Below the pieces are notes generated by a model. That model did no database searches. It was not told where the DNA came from and saw nothing but the letters and a program-made list of their open reading frames with translations. A stretch of 63,437 bases of DNA from an uncultured Methylococcaceae bacterium. GTDB lineage: Bacteria; Pseudomonadota; Gammaproteobacteria; Methylococcales; Methylomonadaceae. Shown here piece after piece: positions 44,923 to 55,200 of this stretch. The translations under genes and the position numbers were made by a program. Location of the stretch: positions 1 to 63,437 of the forward strand of contig CAJAVP010000121.1 of NCBI GenBank assembly GCA_903945375.1, read 5' to 3'. Within the stretch, counting starts at the first letter, position 1, and each line of letters opens with the position of its first letter.

Positions 44923-45984
44923 ATGAATACCCTGTTGAACAGCTCGACCCTCCGCTTGATCATTCCTGCACTTTTCTTTTTTGGCATTGTGTTGTTAAGC
45001 CTGATGATTATGCGAGATTTTTTTCTCATTTTAAGCTGGTCATTTATCTTGGCTTATGTCGTTTGGGCACCGTTTAAGGTCGTCAAAAAACGCTGTCATG
45101 GTCGCGCTACTCTGAGCGCGGCAATTATGACCGCTTTGATTGCCTTATTCATAGCGCTTATGCTATTTGGCTTAATGGCTATGCTGCAAAATGAAGTTAA
45201 ATTAGCGTATCAAACTTTAATTGAAAACTTTGCCGCTCAACCGTATCGTTTACCCGATTCCTTAAAGCGTATTCCTTGGCTGGGTAATGAATTACAATTA
45301 GGGCTGCATCGATTAGGGTCAGATAAAGCTGAATTGACAGCAGAATTCATTGATTGGGCCAAACAATGGTTGGGTGAATTAACCCAATTCTTCCGTAATA
45401 TGGGACGCAATTTCATGAAATTGGGGTTTGTGCTTGTCACGGTATTTTTTTGTTTCCGTGATGGTGAGACAGTCATCAGGCAATTTCAAAATGGCATCAT
45501 TCGGTATCTCGGTGATGCTCAGCAAAGCTATTTACACGTTGCCGGTGATACAACACGGGCGGTTGTTTACGGCATTGTCCTAGCGGCATTGGGTCAAGGT
45601 ATTACAGCGGGACTGGGCTATGCTGTTGCAGGTGTTCAAGCGCCTATATTACTGGGCGCAGTGACAGCAATTTTCGCGTTAATTCCAATGGGGGCTATGC
45701 TGATATGGGTCTCGGTCGGATTGATGCTTATTGCAACGGGTGAGCTTTGGTCAGGATTGGGCTTGTTACTCTGGGGTATGCTCGCCATCAGCACGGTCGA
45801 TAATGTGATACGTCCATTAGTTATTAGTGGTACCAGCAACGTGCCATTTTTGGTCGTCATGTTTGGTATTTTTGGCGGGCTGTCTGCCTTTGGCTTAATT
45901 GGTTTGTTTATCGGCCCGGTTATTCTGTCCGTTATGCTGGCTATCTGGCAAACTTGGTTAAAGCAATCAGAACATCTGCGTTAG
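44923..45984 (+). CDS. AI-2E family transporter (YdiK/PerM-like)
   Basis: The 353-residue membrane protein has the layout of the AI-2E transporter family. Paired helices lie at the N terminus (about 10-50, 65-90), followed by an amphipathic loop domain (about 90-155). A run of helices follows (about 205-345) with GQGITAGLGYAVAGVQAP, LIPMGAMLIWV, DNVIRPLVISGTSNVPFLVV and GLIGLFIGPVILSV. The DNVIRP motif is diagnostic. Substrates in the family vary (autoinducer-2, Na+/H+ exchange, unknown), so none is assigned. GAAGG lies about 8 bases upstream of the ATG. Confidence 0.88.
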   Translation: MNTLLNSSTLRLIIPALFFFGIVLLSLMIMRDFFLILSWSFILAYVVWAPFKVVKKRCHGRATLSAAIMTALIALFIALMLFGLMAMLQNEVKLAYQTLIENFAAQPYRLPDSLKRIPWLGNELQLGLHRLGSDKAELTAEFIDWAKQWLGELTQFFRNMGRNFMKLGFVLVTVFFCFRDGETVIRQFQNGIIRYLGDAQQSYLHVAGDTTRAVVYGIVLAALGQGITAGLGYAVAGVQAPILLGAVTAIFALIPMGAMLIWVSVGLMLIATGELWSGLGLLLWGMLAISTVDNVIRPLVISGTSNVPFLVVMFGIFGGLSAFGLIGLFIGPVILSVMLAIWQTWLKQSEHLR

Positions 45985-46086
45985 ATGGTGTTGGCTTTGA
46001 TAATTTCGACACGGTACATGGCGTGTGGACACCAACGAATAGACTCATGCCCGCCACATGACTAGCAATCTACCGTTCGGTGTTAG

Positions 46087-46166
46087 TGTAGGGTGCATAA
46101 GCGTTAGCGTCATGCACCTTACTTAAGGGGTGTTGGTGGATGACGCTAACGCTTATCCACCCTACA
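46087..46166. repeat. Inverted pair of 27-nt palindromic repeats
   Basis: Two 27-nt hairpins lie in opposite orientation: GGTGCAT...ATGCACC (46092-46118) and GGTGGAT...ATCCACC (46135-46161). They share the central AAGCGTTAGCGTC (one copy reversed), and TGTAGGGTG-type flanks extend the similarity to a 30-bp inverted repeat. The copies differ at one base pair on both sides of the stem (C-G against G-C), so each still pairs with itself. It lies between convergent genes and may act as a terminator. Palindromes of this type are common in bacterial intergenic DNA. Confidence 0.85.
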
Positions 46167-46178
46167 GCAGCTCTAAAC

Positions 46179-46385
46179 TTAATGTTTAGTCAATTTGCTT
46201 TTGACAAAGTGGATAACCTTCTCAGCGAAATCATTAATCATCGACGGACTGTCGCCGTGTGGTTCGATTTCACCAAAAGGTTCGGCATTTTTTTGCGTGA
46301 ATTTGTAAATAAAATAACCTAACGGTGCAAAGGCAACCGTTGCAATAACCAACATAAGTATAAATATCTCAGTGACTTCAACCAT
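46179..46385 (-). CDS. Small single-pass membrane protein (68 aa)
   Basis: The 68-residue protein has one N-terminal transmembrane helix (about 6-27: IFILMLVIATVAFAPLGYFIY), a charged linker with GEIEPHGDSPS, and an amphipathic C-terminal helix (DFAEKVIHFVKSKL). A strong ribosome site (GAGGAGGA) precedes the ATG by 5 bases, which convinces me it is expressed. No family recognised. It is convergent with the AI-2E transporter gene across the palindromic repeat pair. Confidence 0.7.
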   Translation of the reverse strand: MVEVTEIFILMLVIATVAFAPLGYFIYKFTQKNAEPFGEIEPHGDSPSMINDFAEKVIHFVKSKLTKH

Positions 46386-46705
46386 GATTCCTCCTCAGGT
46401 TTTAAAATGGATCTCTTATTATTCTAGGTGAAATTGGATGATACACGGTTCTGTTTTAAAAAACATCTTGTCATATCGGGGTAATATATCGTTATTCTGT
46501 TTTGCTCGGTTACAATAACTATAAACAACCAGTAGCATCAATGCCCTAACGAACACGCCTAAAAGATTGTCGGTGAATTTGCAAATTAAATATGGAAAAG
46601 CTTGAGCTGGTTCACACTATTTAATTACAAGCGTTTAGATATCGATTTGATGCATCAATAATCCATGCGTTTGTGTTCTAATACAGAAAAAGTTTAAAAC
46701 CACTA
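46386..46705. other. Intergenic, nothing recognised
   Basis: This divergent gap of about 320 bases separates the 68-aa membrane protein gene and apbE. It is AT-rich and presumably carries promoters for both, but I see no element strong enough to call and no coding frame. Confidence 0.4.
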
Positions 46706-47614
46706 ATGCTCCGGCTTATGAAATATTACCACTATAAATTCAAAGCAATGGGGACACCTTGCGATATACAGTTGTTTGCAAGTTCATTACTGCGGGCTAA
46801 ACAAGTGAGCGCATTAGCCGCAGCAGATGTCGCTCGCCTTGAAGCTCGCTATTCACGTTATCGCAGTGACAGCTATTTATCTCAGATTAATCAAGTAGCC
46901 GCCAAAGGTGGCAGTCTTGATGTGGATGCAGAAACGGCGGGCTTGCTTAATTATGCCGATACTTGTTATCAACAAAGCGATGGTTTATTTGATATTAGCT
47001 CTGGACTATTACGCCAAGTGTGGCGATTTGATCAACAGGATTTACCTGACACGGATCAAATTCAAGCGTTATTAACCAAGATTGGCTGGCATAAACTGTG
47101 CTGGAAGTCGCCCACTTTAAGCTTTTTAAGCGCAGGAATGGCGCTTGATTTTGGGGGTATTGTGAAAGAATATGCCGCTGATCGGGCGGCAGCGTTGTGC
47201 CGATCTGAAGGCATTCGACATGGTGTGGTTAATTTGGGCGGAGATATTAAAATCATTGGGGCACGTCCAGATGGCAGCCCGTGGCGTATCGGTATACGGC
47301 ATCCGCGCCATGAAGAACAGCTCTTGGAAACGCTGTCATTGCACGAAGGGGCATTGGCGAGTAGTGGGGATTATGAGCGCTGCCTGGTCGTGGACGGTAA
47401 ACGCTACGGGCATGTTCTTAACCCAAAAACGGGTTGGCCAGTGAGTTATTTAGCCTCCGTCAGTGTGGTCGGTGAGTTTTGTGTGGTTGCTGGCAGTGCC
47501 TCAACGATTGCCATGCTAAAAGAAGCGGACGGGGTTGATTGGCTGGCAAATTTGGGTTTGCCGTATTGCTGGATGGCTGTTGATGGCACATCAGGTGGCT
47601 CTTTAATTCAATAA
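46706..47614 (+). CDS. apbE: FAD:protein FMN transferase (ApbE family)
   Basis: The 302-residue enzyme attaches FMN to threonine residues of target flavoproteins. It shows the family start KAMGTPCDIQLFA (about 13-25), the FAD-binding segment MALDFGGIVKEYAADRAAAL (about 145-164), and VVNLGGDIKIIG (about 173-184). The DYERCLVVDGKRYGHVLNPKTGWPV region (about 222-246) includes the metal- and FMN-binding site. No signal peptide or lipobox is seen, unlike secreted ApbE forms, so it is probably cytoplasmic. The ATG at 46706 or 46718 may be the start; neither has a clear ribosome site. No flavinylation target is encoded nearby. Confidence 0.92.
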   Translation: MLRLMKYYHYKFKAMGTPCDIQLFASSLLRAKQVSALAAADVARLEARYSRYRSDSYLSQINQVAAKGGSLDVDAETAGLLNYADTCYQQSDGLFDISSGLLRQVWRFDQQDLPDTDQIQALLTKIGWHKLCWKSPTLSFLSAGMALDFGGIVKEYAADRAAALCRSEGIRHGVVNLGGDIKIIGARPDGSPWRIGIRHPRHEEQLLETLSLHEGALASSGDYERCLVVDGKRYGHVLNPKTGWPVSYLASVSVVGEFCVVAGSASTIAMLKEADGVDWLANLGLPYCWMAVDGTSGGSLIQ

Positions 47615-47651
47615 CAAAAACGTACCATTGGGTACCGTGATAAATGTAAAA

Positions 47652-49202
47652 ATGAACAAAAAATCAACACTCTATAATCATATTGCCCTGTTTTTCATTG
47701 TCTTTTTAACCGGCGCGTCGGTCATGGTCATCGAATTATTGGGTACGCGGATGATCGCCCCATTTTATGGTGCAAGCCTTTATGTTTGGTCATCGTTAAT
47801 TTCTGTGACTATGATTGCCTTGGCCATTGGCTATTTTGTCGGCGGGCGTTGGGCAGATCGCGCTAAACGCACCGGCTTGTCGCTGATTATCGCGCTGGCG
47901 GCTTTGTTTACCTTATTAATTCCCTTAATGACGCGGACAGTTTTATTAGCAACCGATCCGTTAGGCTTGCGTACCGGCGCATTTGTCAGTGCTTTAGTAT
48001 TGTTTTCGCCCAGTTTGACTTTGTTGGGGATGGTTGGCCCTTTTGCGATTAAATTATCCACGTCACAACTGGAAGGCGTAGGAAATAGTGCAGGGTCTAT
48101 TTACGCGGTTAGCACGTTAGGCAGTGTGATTGGTACCTTAGTTTTAGGTTTTTACTTATTCCCAATGATTGGTTCGCGGCAAATTTTAGTGGGGCTGGGG
48201 CTGTTGTTATTAGCGTTGGCGATTGTCGTTGCCCTGTACGAGCAAAAAAAGTGCAATATCCCAGCAGCCATGCTGCCCAGCGTACTTTTGGCTATTGTAG
48301 GCTTATCCTTACTACCAAAAATTGTTGGAGCAGGGCACACCTATACCGGCGGCAATCAATTTAAAATTCAATCTGAACGTGAAAGTTTATATGGCTGGGT
48401 GCGCGTCATTGATCAACCCGCTCGAGATTTACGCTTATTGACGGCAGATGCCTCAACAATTGGGGCTTCAGGCATTAGTGACGGTGAAAGTCGTCTTAGT
48501 TATCAAGATATTGTGGGTTTAATACCTGCGCTTGCGCCAAACAAAATGCAACGTGCCTTAATCATCGGCTTAGGTGCGGGTCATATGGCGAAAGTGTTAC
48601 AGGATCGCTATGGCATCACAACTGACACCCTAGAAATTGATCCAGCGGTCGCTGAAGCGGCATCGCGCTATTTTGGCTTTAAACCTACCGGACAAGCGAT
48701 TGTTGGTGATGCGCGTTATGAAATCCGCCATTTGCAAGGCCCTTATGACCTGATTATTCATGATTGTTTTACTGGAGGTTCTGAGCCCGCGCATTTATTG
48801 ACCGTTGAAACACTCACGCAATTACGCGGTCTGCTGGCGGATCAAGGAATTTTGGCATTGAATTTTGTTGCTTTGCAGGGTGAAAAAAGTGTCGCCTTAG
48901 CCTCGGTGTCACGCACTATTGCGGAAGTCTTGCCTGAGCAAACCGTGTTTGTTTCCGAGCCCGGTAAAGACTTTAACGATTTTATTTTTCTGGCCAGCCG
49001 TCAGCACATTGATTTAAATTCAAAAAATCTGTTAAGCGATCAGAAAGCGTGGTTGCAACAGCGTATTTTTCCCGTTGATAAAGCATTAGGGCTTATTTTG
49101 ACGGATGATTTAAATCCCTTAGAACACCTACAAACCGCTAAAGCCGAACATTATCGACGGTTTATTGTCGATTGGTTTGGACCCGATTTATTGGTTCGTT
49201 AA
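47652..49202 (+). CDS. Membrane-embedded spermidine synthase-like methyltransferase-fold protein
   Basis: The 516-residue protein has an N-terminal membrane half (about 10-235) with several helices, including FFIVFLTGASVMVIELLGTR and APFYGASLYVWSSLISVTMI, as in fused MFS/spermidine synthases. The C-terminal Rossmann domain (about 240-510) has ALIIGLGAGHMAKVL (S-adenosyl group-binding loop), LEIDPAV, GDARYEIRHL and YDLIIHDCF. Members are annotated as spermidine synthases, though polyamine activity is unproven for most membrane forms. ATG 47652 is preferred over an upstream TTG at 47628. It follows apbE on the same strand after 37 bases and precedes the GGDEF/EAL gene by 17. Confidence 0.85.
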   Translation: MNKKSTLYNHIALFFIVFLTGASVMVIELLGTRMIAPFYGASLYVWSSLISVTMIALAIGYFVGGRWADRAKRTGLSLIIALAALFTLLIPLMTRTVLLATDPLGLRTGAFVSALVLFSPSLTLLGMVGPFAIKLSTSQLEGVGNSAGSIYAVSTLGSVIGTLVLGFYLFPMIGSRQILVGLGLLLLALAIVVALYEQKKCNIPAAMLPSVLLAIVGLSLLPKIVGAGHTYTGGNQFKIQSERESLYGWVRVIDQPARDLRLLTADASTIGASGISDGESRLSYQDIVGLIPALAPNKMQRALIIGLGAGHMAKVLQDRYGITTDTLEIDPAVAEAASRYFGFKPTGQAIVGDARYEIRHLQGPYDLIIHDCFTGGSEPAHLLTVETLTQLRGLLADQGILALNFVALQGEKSVALASVSRTIAEVLPEQTVFVSEPGKDFNDFIFLASRQHIDLNSKNLLSDQKAWLQQRIFPVDKALGLILTDDLNPLEHLQTAKAEHYRRFIVDWFGPDLLVR

Positions 49203-49219
49203 AATGGTAAATTGACTGG

Positions 49220-52123
49220 ATGTTTTTTATGTTTAAGACCCTTAGGCAGATTGTTTTATTGTTTTCAATACTAATCACAAGCTTTCCCCTATTAGCCCAT
49301 CCTGTCCTATTAGAGCCAACCCATGAACAGCCTTCATTAGCGGGTCATCTCTCGTGGTTAAATGATGCACAACAATTAAGTTTCGAGCAAATTGTCAAAG
49401 CCTACCAAAACAGTGAATTTGTCAGTATTCCGATTGATGAAATATCGGCGGGTTATCAACATGGCCATACGATTTGGGTGCATTTTTCTGTGAAGCGTGA
49501 TCTAACTGCCGGTGATGATTGGTGGTTGGCGATTGATAATGATCCGATTGATATAATCGACCTCTATATCGAACAAAACGATGGGGGTTATGCTCAACGT
49601 CACGGTGGTAGAGCCTTGCCGTTTAAGCAGCGTGAAGTTTTTTGGCGGGCACATGCGTTTAAATTGACTTCCGATAAACAGGGTGAAATTCACATATTTC
49701 TGCGGGCTCAATCCGTTGGGAGTTTGCGTTTACCTTTGCAGCTGTGGCAAGGAAAAGATTTTCAACGATACCGCACCGAAGAATCTTTGGGATATGGCGT
49801 ATTTTTTGGGGCGGTTAACCTCGTCTTATTATTCAGTGTGTTTCGGGCGCTTTATTATCGCTCCCGCGTCGATGCGTGCTATTCAGGGTATGTGTTTGGC
49901 ATTAATTTAGCCTACCTTGTCGCATTAGGTTGGTGTCAACAATTAGGCTGCTCAGATAATCTGCAACTACGTATTAGCTTGCATGCTATTGGCGCTGTAT
50001 CCGCAGGAATTTCAATTTTCTGGTTTTTGCTAGAGCTTGTCGAGTGGCCGACTCATTGGCGACGTATTCTGACGAAGATAGCTCAACTTATCAGTGTCAG
50101 TTATTTGGTAAGTGTTGCCCTCGTTTGGGTATTTTTTTCACAACACCTATCGCAATGGGTCATTGGCGTTTCGACATTATTTGTATTGTTTACGTTTTCT
50201 ATTGCCAGTTGGGCCGCGTTTCAAGCTTGGCATAATGCTAGGGTATATGTATTAGCGTTCTTGCCCTTTTTTTTCTTTACCGGTTTATCGCATTTAGGCA
50301 TATTTGGTATTATACAAAATACGGGGATTTTGAGAGATCAATTGTTATGGTCTATTGTTTTTCATTCCTTGGCATTAACCGCCGTCATTCTTTACCGAGA
50401 ACTACAACTACGCAAACGCACACAAGAGAGCTTACAAATCGCTGCGACCACCTTTGAAACCCCACATGAGGCTATCGTCATCACCGATGTTGCCGGCAAC
50501 TTAGTTCAGGTCAATCACTTTTTTGAGCGTGTGACCGGCTATGATCAAAGCGAAGTACTGGGTAAATCGATAGCACTTTTCGACACTCAACAATATGACT
50601 TTAATTTTTATCAACAGATTATTAAAATCTTGCACACCACGGGACTTTGGTCTGGCGAACTGTGGATAAAACGCAAAAATGGCGGTCAATACCTCGCTCA
50701 GCTCAATGCCACCGCAGTAAAAGACGCATGTAATCAACTTACACACTTTGTGGCAGCGTTTAGAGATATCTCAGAAATCAAAAAAACCGAAGAATTATTA
50801 CATAATCTAGCTTTCTATGATGCCCTAACCTTATTACCAAATCGACAACTCTTAATCACTCGTCTCGCACTTGCCGTAGCCAGCGCGGCACAAAACAAAC
50901 ACTATACGGCTGTCTTATTTTTGAATGTTGATAACTTTAAGCAATACAACGATACCCAAGGACAGCACGCTGGTGATAGGCTTCTCGTCCAAATTAGTCA
51001 CCGCATACAATCCTGCTTAGCAAGCACGAATACTTTAGCGCGACTGGGTGCGGATGAATTTGTCATTGTGCTAGAAAACCTAGACGTGCATCTATTACGG
51101 GCAACACGCCTTGCATCAGAAACGGCGGAGATTATTCGCGTTGCTGTCGGTCAGCCGTACCTTATCGACCAACAGGAGTTTCATTTATATTCGAGCATCG
51201 GCATCGTTCTTTTTAACGACGACTTCCAATTGACCGAAGACCTGCTGAAACAAGCGAGTATCGCCTTGAGTGCTGCCAAAAAAGCCGGTGGCAATCGTGT
51301 GCGTTTTTTCAACCCTGACTTGTTGCAACAAACCAGACAACGCGCCGCGCTAGAAACGAATCTTCATGATGCGATTATCAAACAACAATTGCAGTTATTT
51401 TATCAAATCCAAGTCGATCAAAATCGACGCCCGATAGGCGCCGAGGCACTGCTGCGTTGGCGTATGAGCAATGGAGAGTGGTGTTCCCCAGCCGACTTTA
51501 TACCCGTAGCCGAACAATCAGACTTAATCTTAAACCTAGGGGCGTGGGTTTTAGAAACGGCTTGTCAGCAATTAGTTAATTGGAGTCAAGATGAATACAC
51601 CAAAGATTTGGTGCTAGCTATCAATATTAGTGCTAAACAATTTAAGCAAGATTATTTTATCGCACACGTTAAGTCTCTGATTCAGCGTTATGGTATTGTA
51701 CCTAAGCGTTTAAAATTTGAGCTTACTGAGAGCTTAGCCTTAGAAAACCTAGATGCGGTTATTGTCAAAATGCAAGAAATCAAACGCGTATTTGGCATAA
51801 AACTCTCCTTGGACGATTTTGGCACTGGCTTTTCAAGCTTGTCTTATTTGAAACGCTTGCCGGTCGATCAAATTAAAATAGATCAAAGTTTTGTCAAAGA
51901 CCTGACGATCGATACGGATGACGCTATGATGGTCAAAACCATTATTGATATGGCAAACAATTTTGGTCACGAAGTGATTGCCGAAGGTGTGGAAACCGAA
52001 GCTCAGTTGAGTTTTCTGCGCCAATACGGTTGTAAAAGTTATCAGGGCTATCTGTTTGGCAGGCCAATGCCCATTGAGGAGTTTGATAAGCAGGTAGCCT
52101 TATTGAGTAAAAAGTTGTCTTAA
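49220..52123 (+). CDS. 7TM-receptor GGDEF/EAL protein, probable c-di-GMP phosphodiesterase
   Basis: The 967-residue protein has a signal peptide (about 1-26) and a periplasmic 7TMR-DISMED2 domain (about 40-170: [20 protein letters not shown] then [20 protein letters not shown]). Seven membrane helices follow (about 185-390), a PAS domain (about 405-520: [20 protein letters not shown]), a GGDEF domain (about 535-700) and an EAL domain (about 710-960). The cyclase signature is altered to GADEF and no I-site RxxD precedes it. EAL residues appear intact ([38 protein letters not shown]), so breakdown of c-di-GMP is the more likely activity. ATG 49220 and 49229 are both possible starts. Confidence 0.9.
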   Translation: MFFMFKTLRQIVLLFSILITSFPLLAHPVLLEPTHEQPSLAGHLSWLNDAQQLSFEQIVKAYQNSEFVSIPIDEISAGYQHGHTIWVHFSVKRDLTAGDDWWLAIDNDPIDIIDLYIEQNDGGYAQRHGGRALPFKQREVFWRAHAFKLTSDKQGEIHIFLRAQSVGSLRLPLQLWQGKDFQRYRTEESLGYGVFFGAVNLVLLFSVFRALYYRSRVDACYSGYVFGINLAYLVALGWCQQLGCSDNLQLRISLHAIGAVSAGISIFWFLLELVEWPTHWRRILTKIAQLISVSYLVSVALVWVFFSQHLSQWVIGVSTLFVLFTFSIASWAAFQAWHNARVYVLAFLPFFFFTGLSHLGIFGIIQNTGILRDQLLWSIVFHSLALTAVILYRELQLRKRTQESLQIAATTFETPHEAIVITDVAGNLVQVNHFFERVTGYDQSEVLGKSIALFDTQQYDFNFYQQIIKILHTTGLWSGELWIKRKNGGQYLAQLNATAVKDACNQLTHFVAAFRDISEIKKTEELLHNLAFYDALTLLPNRQLLITRLALAVASAAQNKHYTAVLFLNVDNFKQYNDTQGQHAGDRLLVQISHRIQSCLASTNTLARLGADEFVIVLENLDVHLLRATRLASETAEIIRVAVGQPYLIDQQEFHLYSSIGIVLFNDDFQLTEDLLKQASIALSAAKKAGGNRVRFFNPDLLQQTRQRAALETNLHDAIIKQQLQLFYQIQVDQNRRPIGAEALLRWRMSNGEWCSPADFIPVAEQSDLILNLGAWVLETACQQLVNWSQDEYTKDLVLAINISAKQFKQDYFIAHVKSLIQRYGIVPKRLKFELTESLALENLDAVIVKMQEIKRVFGIKLSLDDFGTGFSSLSYLKRLPVDQIKIDQSFVKDLTIDTDDAMMVKTIIDMANNFGHEVIAEGVETEAQLSFLRQYGCKSYQGYLFGRPMPIEEFDKQVALLSKKLS

Positions 52124-52249
52124 TTGCAAAATTAGGTAACTCACAATAACTACTTCCCACACCGCGTATAGACTCGTCATACCCGCCGCCTAGATTCCGG
52201 CAAGGATGTACTATTGCGCTGCCAGAATGACAAAATAGTTACCGTTACT

Positions 52250-55200
52250 TTACTTGGCTACGGCATCATCCCACGCTTTTTCTAAGCGCTTGGCTGAAAT
52301 CGGATACGCGGTTTTCAATTGCTGGGCAAATAATGACACTCTAAGCTCTTCTAGCATCCAACGAAAAGGTTCATGCTCTGGACGCACAGTTTCTTTTTTG
52401 GCGCGTTTTGCTACATCTTGCCAATAACGTAGCGCATAACGGTTGATTTCTTGCGTCTTTTGCGGCGTATTATCCAGCTTATCCAGCCGATATTGCATGG
52501 CTTTGAGATAACGGGGAATCGCTTTTAACTGAGGATACGGGGTATTACGGATGAATCCTGCATAAATCAGCAAAGCTAATTGTTCACGCAGTTCTTTAGC
52601 CAGCGGATCGGTGGCTTTAAAGCGCGTTAATTGGGTTTGCAGGTTGTTATAACTCGCCATTATTTCCAACGATAATTGACTGACATCATGGGCCATTGTC
52701 AGTAAACCTTGTCGATGTTGAGCAACCGATTCTTCAAAAGCTTGCTGAGTGCGGATGCTACTCTGACCTTCGATAAAGACGCTATATAAAATCAAACTGA
52801 GCGTGTCGTCTTTGTACGAACGGCTCTCGCCACCGAGTAAAGGGTGTGCAGGTAAACGCCCATAACTGAGTTCAGCGGCAGCCGATTGCAGCGCATTTTT
52901 AAGCAGATAGGTACACTCTTTACGCAGTTTGAGCTGGAATAATCGCATTAGCCCCGCTAAATGTTGCGCGTCGGCTTTGCTTTGCGTATCAAATATCCGC
53001 ACACCGACGGTATCGCCTTCGTCAACGAGTGCCGGAAAACCGACGACCGATTGCCCTTGCTGGATAAAGCTATAGGTCGCTGGCAAATCATCAAAAGCCC
53101 ATTGAATGCAGCCGGTGTGATGAAGTTCATCAGCAGCAATTTGATCAAAGCTAGTCACCGCTGTCAGACTGTATTTTTGCTGAAGCTGTTTTAAATCTCG
53201 CCCGTAATCTAGCAAATGGCCTTGATCGTCTATCACGCGAAAATTCATTTTTAAATGCTCACTGATGCTATCCATGACCCAGGCATTTAAGGGAATGGCC
53301 TCGCCGGTGAGTTTGCGTAAGCGATTGCTCAACCATTCTTGCAGCAAACCTTTAAAATCAGGCTCAATGTCTAGGCAACGTTTAACGGTCTCTGGCACAG
53401 GAACAAAATGTTTGCGTAAGTTTTTGGGCAAGGCGCGTATTAAGGCAATACATTTTTCTTCCAACATGCCGGGTACTAGCCATGCAAACGGCGCTTCAGT
53501 AAGTTGATTTAATTGATGTACTGGAATAATGGCGGTTACACCATCTTCATCATGTCCCGGTTCAAATCGATACGTTAAGGGAATGCTCAAAGGTACTTTC
53601 ATGCCCAGACAGCTGCGTGGAAAAGTATCGGGAAAATCCCATTCATTAACGTAATTTTCGTTTTCCCGTGTTAAATCTTCACGGGTTAAAAAGAGAATAG
53701 TGGGGTTGGCTTTCTCCGCTGTCTTGCGCCATTTATCTAAGGTGATGCCATTAACGACTTCGGCGGGCAATTTGTTGTCGTAAAACGAATAAAGCCATAA
53801 TTCATCTTCAACCAAATCAACACGACGACCTTTGTGTTGAATCATGCCGACTTCTTCCAGCAATTTTTGATTCGCTCTAAAAAATGGTGCATTGCTGTGA
53901 TAATCATGGCTGACTAAGGCAGATTGGATAAACAGCTCGCGAGCTGATTTAGCATCCACACGTTCATAAGGAATTTTACGTCCTGCTTGCAAGGTCAAGC
54001 CGTATAACAAAGTTCGCTCATACACGGCACTGCGACCGGCTTTCTTTTCCCAGTGCGGGTCATAATGCGTGTGTTTAACCAAGTGTCCCGCGCAATGTTC
54101 AATCCATTCCGGTTCGATGCGAGCCACCGTTCGCGCATAAACCTTACTGGTTTCTACCTGCTCGGCTGCCATAATCCATTTGGGCTTGAGCTTATGTAAA
54201 CCTGAACCGGGGAAAATATAAAATTTTAGACCGCGTGCGCCTAAATATTCATATTGCTCATGACGAAAGCCGATGTTGGATAATAAACCGGTCAATAGGG
54301 CGCGGTGAATATTCTCATAACGCTCATCAGCAATTACCACATCTTGGGATTCGGCTTTTTTCTGCTCAGTAGGCGTTTTAGCTGTGTGGGGCAGGGCGGT
54401 CTCATTAACGTGTAGTTTTAAATCGCCTTTCACGACTTGCATGATTTGGGCATGACTATCAAACCATTCACGCATTCGTAAATAGGACAAATAATTTTCA
54501 GTGCAATATTTGCGTAGCTTGCTATTGGACAGGTGCTTTTTTTGCGCCTCAAAGGTATTCCAAATCGTTAATAAGGTTAAAAAATCAGATTCAGGATGAC
54601 GGAAGGCGGCGTGTTTGGAGTCGGCTTGAGACATTTTATCAGCGGGTTTATCACGAGGGTCTTGCACACTTAATGCGGCTACGATAATCGCCACTTCCTG
54701 TAAGCAACCCTCGTCATGCGCGGCAATCAACATGCGTGCGAGTTTAGGATCGGTCGGGAATTTTGCTAATTGTCGCCCTACCTCGGTGAGCTTGCCCGAT
54801 TTATCCAGCGCATTAACTTCCTGTAACATGGTTTTGCCATCACGAATCATTTTATCGTCTGGCGGTTCAATGAAAGGAAAATCTTCGATATCGCCTAACT
54901 TCAAGACCGCCATTTGCAAAATGACCGCCGATAAGTTAGTTCGCATGATTTCTGGCTCAGTAAACTCCGGTCTGGCTAAATAATCGTCATGCGAATAAAG
55001 ACGTATACAAATACCTTCGGCAACACGTCCGCAACGTCCCGCCCGTTGATTGGCACTCGATTGTGAAATACACTCGATGGGTAAACGCTGAATTTTACTG
55101 CGATGGCTATAACGACTGATACGCGCATGACCGGTATCAATCACGCCACGAATGCCCGGTACGGTCAATGAGGTTTCCGCGACATTGGTTGCTAGCACAA

